DNA of 64,000 nucleotides, taken from contig NZ_LWDV01000009.1 of the NCBI RefSeq assembly GCF_001693735.1, forward strand, positions 651,690-715,689, in the 5' to 3' direction. This document shows positions 62,915-64,000 of this stretch, one piece after another (the stretch's first letter is position 1; each line of letters starts with the position of its first letter). The position numbers were made by a program, and so were the translations under genes. This DNA comes from Orenia metallireducens. Lineage in GTDB: Bacteria > Bacillota > Halanaerobiia > Halobacteroidales > Halobacteroidaceae. Under the pieces are notes generated by a model. It searched no databases. It was not told the origin of the DNA and worked only from the letters and a program-made list of their open reading frames with translations.

Positions 62915-63021
62915 TACTATCACCTAATCCCTTTAATTTTCATAAATTATTGATCTTATCTAGAGTACTTTTAGAAAAATTATCTCTTCTAACAAATAAA
63001 CTGATCCTTAAAATAAAAAAA

Positions 63022-63048
63022 CTATTCCCCAAAATATGAAAGGAATAG
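63022..63048 (-). terminator. Riboswitch-associated terminator
   Basis: On the minus strand CTATTCC, 13-base loop, GGAATAG, then TTTTTTTATTTT. It lies between the riboswitch and the chemoreceptor gene, so ligand binding could switch readthrough. Confidence 0.8.
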
Positions 63049-63067
63049 CATAGAATGATACCTCCTA

Positions 63068-63157
63068 ATCACTTTTGGTAATCTGGCAATCATAGTATAA
63101 GATTATACCTTAGACCCTCAGTTTTGCGACCCTACCTTTCGATAAGTGTGCCTTTTT
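63068..63157 (-). ncRNA. Cyclic-di-GMP-I riboswitch (GEMM)
   Basis: Minus strand: GGCACACTTATCGAAAGGTA carries the GAAA tetraloop arm, then GGGTCGCAAAACTGAGGGTC with TAAGG, then a variable hairpin and GATTGCCAGATTACC, the tetraloop-receptor arm. This order is diagnostic of GEMM-I (RF01051). Two positions in the normally invariant GACGCAAAGC read GTCGCAAAAC. A TATAAT (63176-63171) lies just upstream. Ligand choice (c-di-GMP or cGAMP) cannot be told here. Confidence 0.85.
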
Positions 63158-63170
63158 CAAAAAATGAATT

Positions 63171-63176
63171 ATTATA
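63171..63176 (-). promoter_or_regulatory. -10 box of riboswitch transcript
   Basis: TATAAT on the minus strand, about 15 bases before the aptamer. -35 not clear. The region 63177-63546 is otherwise empty and extremely AT-rich. Confidence 0.45.
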
Positions 63177-63546
63177 AACTTTTTAGTCTACTCTACTTGT
63201 GAAATTAAAATATATAATAGTCTCTTTAAGAATATCTTATATTGGTCATTTTTTGCAGAACAATCTACTATTTAATTATTATTTTATCAAGATATGACAT
63301 TATTTTCAACTAAAAAATATCATATAGCTCCAAATTACACCAATAATTGAAATTACCACATTAGCATTTTTAACCAAATATTTATTATTATATGAAATTC
63401 TTTATATAATTACATTAATATAAAATTATATAAATTTTTGCGATTTAATTAAATATATACCTTGTTTAAATAATTTTATTCTATAAATATTTATAACATA
63501 GGGCATTATAATCTTTAAAATTATTTTTTTAATCAACATTATAACT

Positions 63547-63592
63547 AAATAGCAGTGAGGAGTACTATTAATAATACTTCTTACTGCTATTT
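63547..63592 (-). terminator. Hairpin after Spo0E-like gene
   Basis: AAATAGCAGT...ACTGCTATTT, long imperfect stem with TATTAATA centre, 28 bases past the stop codon. Confidence 0.65.
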
Positions 63593-63619
63593 TTAATATC
63601 AATATAATAAACTTGTTAA

Positions 63620-63799
63620 TTAATTCATATTCATATACTCAACTATCTTTAAATCAAGTTGTCTACTCAATCTTTGAACCTCTTGATGATATAAATCCCC
63701 ATTATATTTAATAATAGTAGTTAACATTTTTTCTCTCAACTCTTCAATACTATTCAAAGAGAAATCATTCTCTTCTAGTCCTTTAGAGTTCTTATCCAT
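63620..63799 (-). CDS. Spo0E-like aspartyl-phosphate phosphatase
   Basis: 59 residues. Two-helix Spo0E family: SIEELREKMLTTIIKY, then VQRLSRQLDLKIVEYM, which carries the S-x-x-LD-x-x-I signature. Such peptides dephosphorylate Spo0A~P and delay sporulation. Site AAAGGGGTGAAG is ten bases from the ATG. Monocistronic with its own hairpin. Too short for default gene finders. Confidence 0.85.
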   Translation of the reverse strand: MDKNSKGLEENDFSLNSIEELREKMLTTIIKYNGDLYHQEVQRLSRQLDLKIVEYMNMN

Positions 63800-64000
63800 A
63801 ATGGCTTCACCCCTTTACATTCAATATAGTATCTAAACCACTATATTCAACCGTTAAAACTCTTCTTTCCAATCACTATAGTCTCGTGAACTTAGACTGA
63901 AATTTTCCAGTATCAATATTTCTATAAAAGTTTTATAATTATATTAAGTTATAGACAAAAGTTATATGTTCTAGATACTATATTGGATAAAATTCATTTT
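63800..64000. other. AT-rich leader, nothing recognised
   Basis: Upstream region of the Spo0E-like gene; no gene or structure recognised up to the window edge. Confidence 0.4.

Overview
The window looks like a chromosomal stretch from a low-GC, spore-forming but outer-membrane-bearing (diderm) Firmicute, most likely a halophilic anaerobe of the Halanaerobiales (Orenia/Halobacteroides type). The evidence is very AT-rich DNA, sporulation genes (spo0M, a cwlD-like amidase, a Spo0E-like peptide) and four secreted proteins that end in an aromatic residue like outer-membrane beta-barrels. The genus is an inference. No tRNA, rRNA, CRISPR array or intact transposase was seen.

Layout. 0-0.3 kb: truncated phage Gam-like gene. 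0.9-12 kb: secreted VasI/TagO-like protein, copper ATPase copA with a CopZ domain fused in frame (CsoR-type operator upstream), LytS/LytR two-component pair, zinc phospholipase C-like protein, UMF1-type transporter, GH4 glycosidase, Spo0M. 12.6-20 kb: Dps-like ferritin, a coupled hydantoinase-like/HDAC-like pair, and a compact [NiFe] hydrogenase locus: unusual small subunit, large subunit, a stand-alone HypD C-terminal-like protein, and a divergent maturation protease. 20-31 kb: deoxynucleoside kinase, lipid kinase, NERD-domain membrane protein, four single-domain starch-binding-module proteins around a dead PQ-loop gene, the CIRCE-hsp20-clpB operon, and asnS. 31-41 kb: beta-barrel proteins, a COG2509 flavoprotein, a frameshifted metallophosphoesterase, cell-wall enzymes, a membrane protein followed in frame by a PAS remnant, and a GH108 muramidase. 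41-47.6 kb: Cys-rich copper-binding four-helix protein, M48 protease enclosed by a 15-bp inverted repeat, GNAT, MBL-fold/lamin-tail protein, NUDIX and LysM proteins, mixed with broken genes and unusual start codons. 48.2-55 kb: a gene graveyard containing a decayed prophage (holin, BC1881, DnaC-like loader, replisome organizer), broken methyltransferase, phosphotransferase and racemase genes, and two tiny hydrophobic-peptide loci. 56-64 kb: two-half JAMM protein, Omp85-like barrel, radical SAM protein, gluconate-type permease next to a cytoplasmic chemoreceptor that sits behind a c-di-GMP-I riboswitch and terminator, and a Spo0E-like peptide.

How the genes fit together. Copper handling is represented by copA/copZ and the four-helix Cys-rich protein. 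The GntP permease and the Diacid_rec chemoreceptor suggest taxis to, and uptake of, sugar acids under c-di-GMP control. CIRCE ties hsp20-clpB to HrcA. A family of about 210-bp terminal-inverted-repeat elements (MITEs) is scattered between operons. Many terminators are perfect palindromes placed between convergent genes. The most unusual items are the hydrogenase small subunit without the usual proximal-cluster CxxC together with its HypD-like partner, the copA-copZ fusion with a buried Shine-Dalgarno, the putative type I toxin locus near 48.3 kb, the four stand-alone CBM proteins, and the riboswitch-controlled chemoreceptor.
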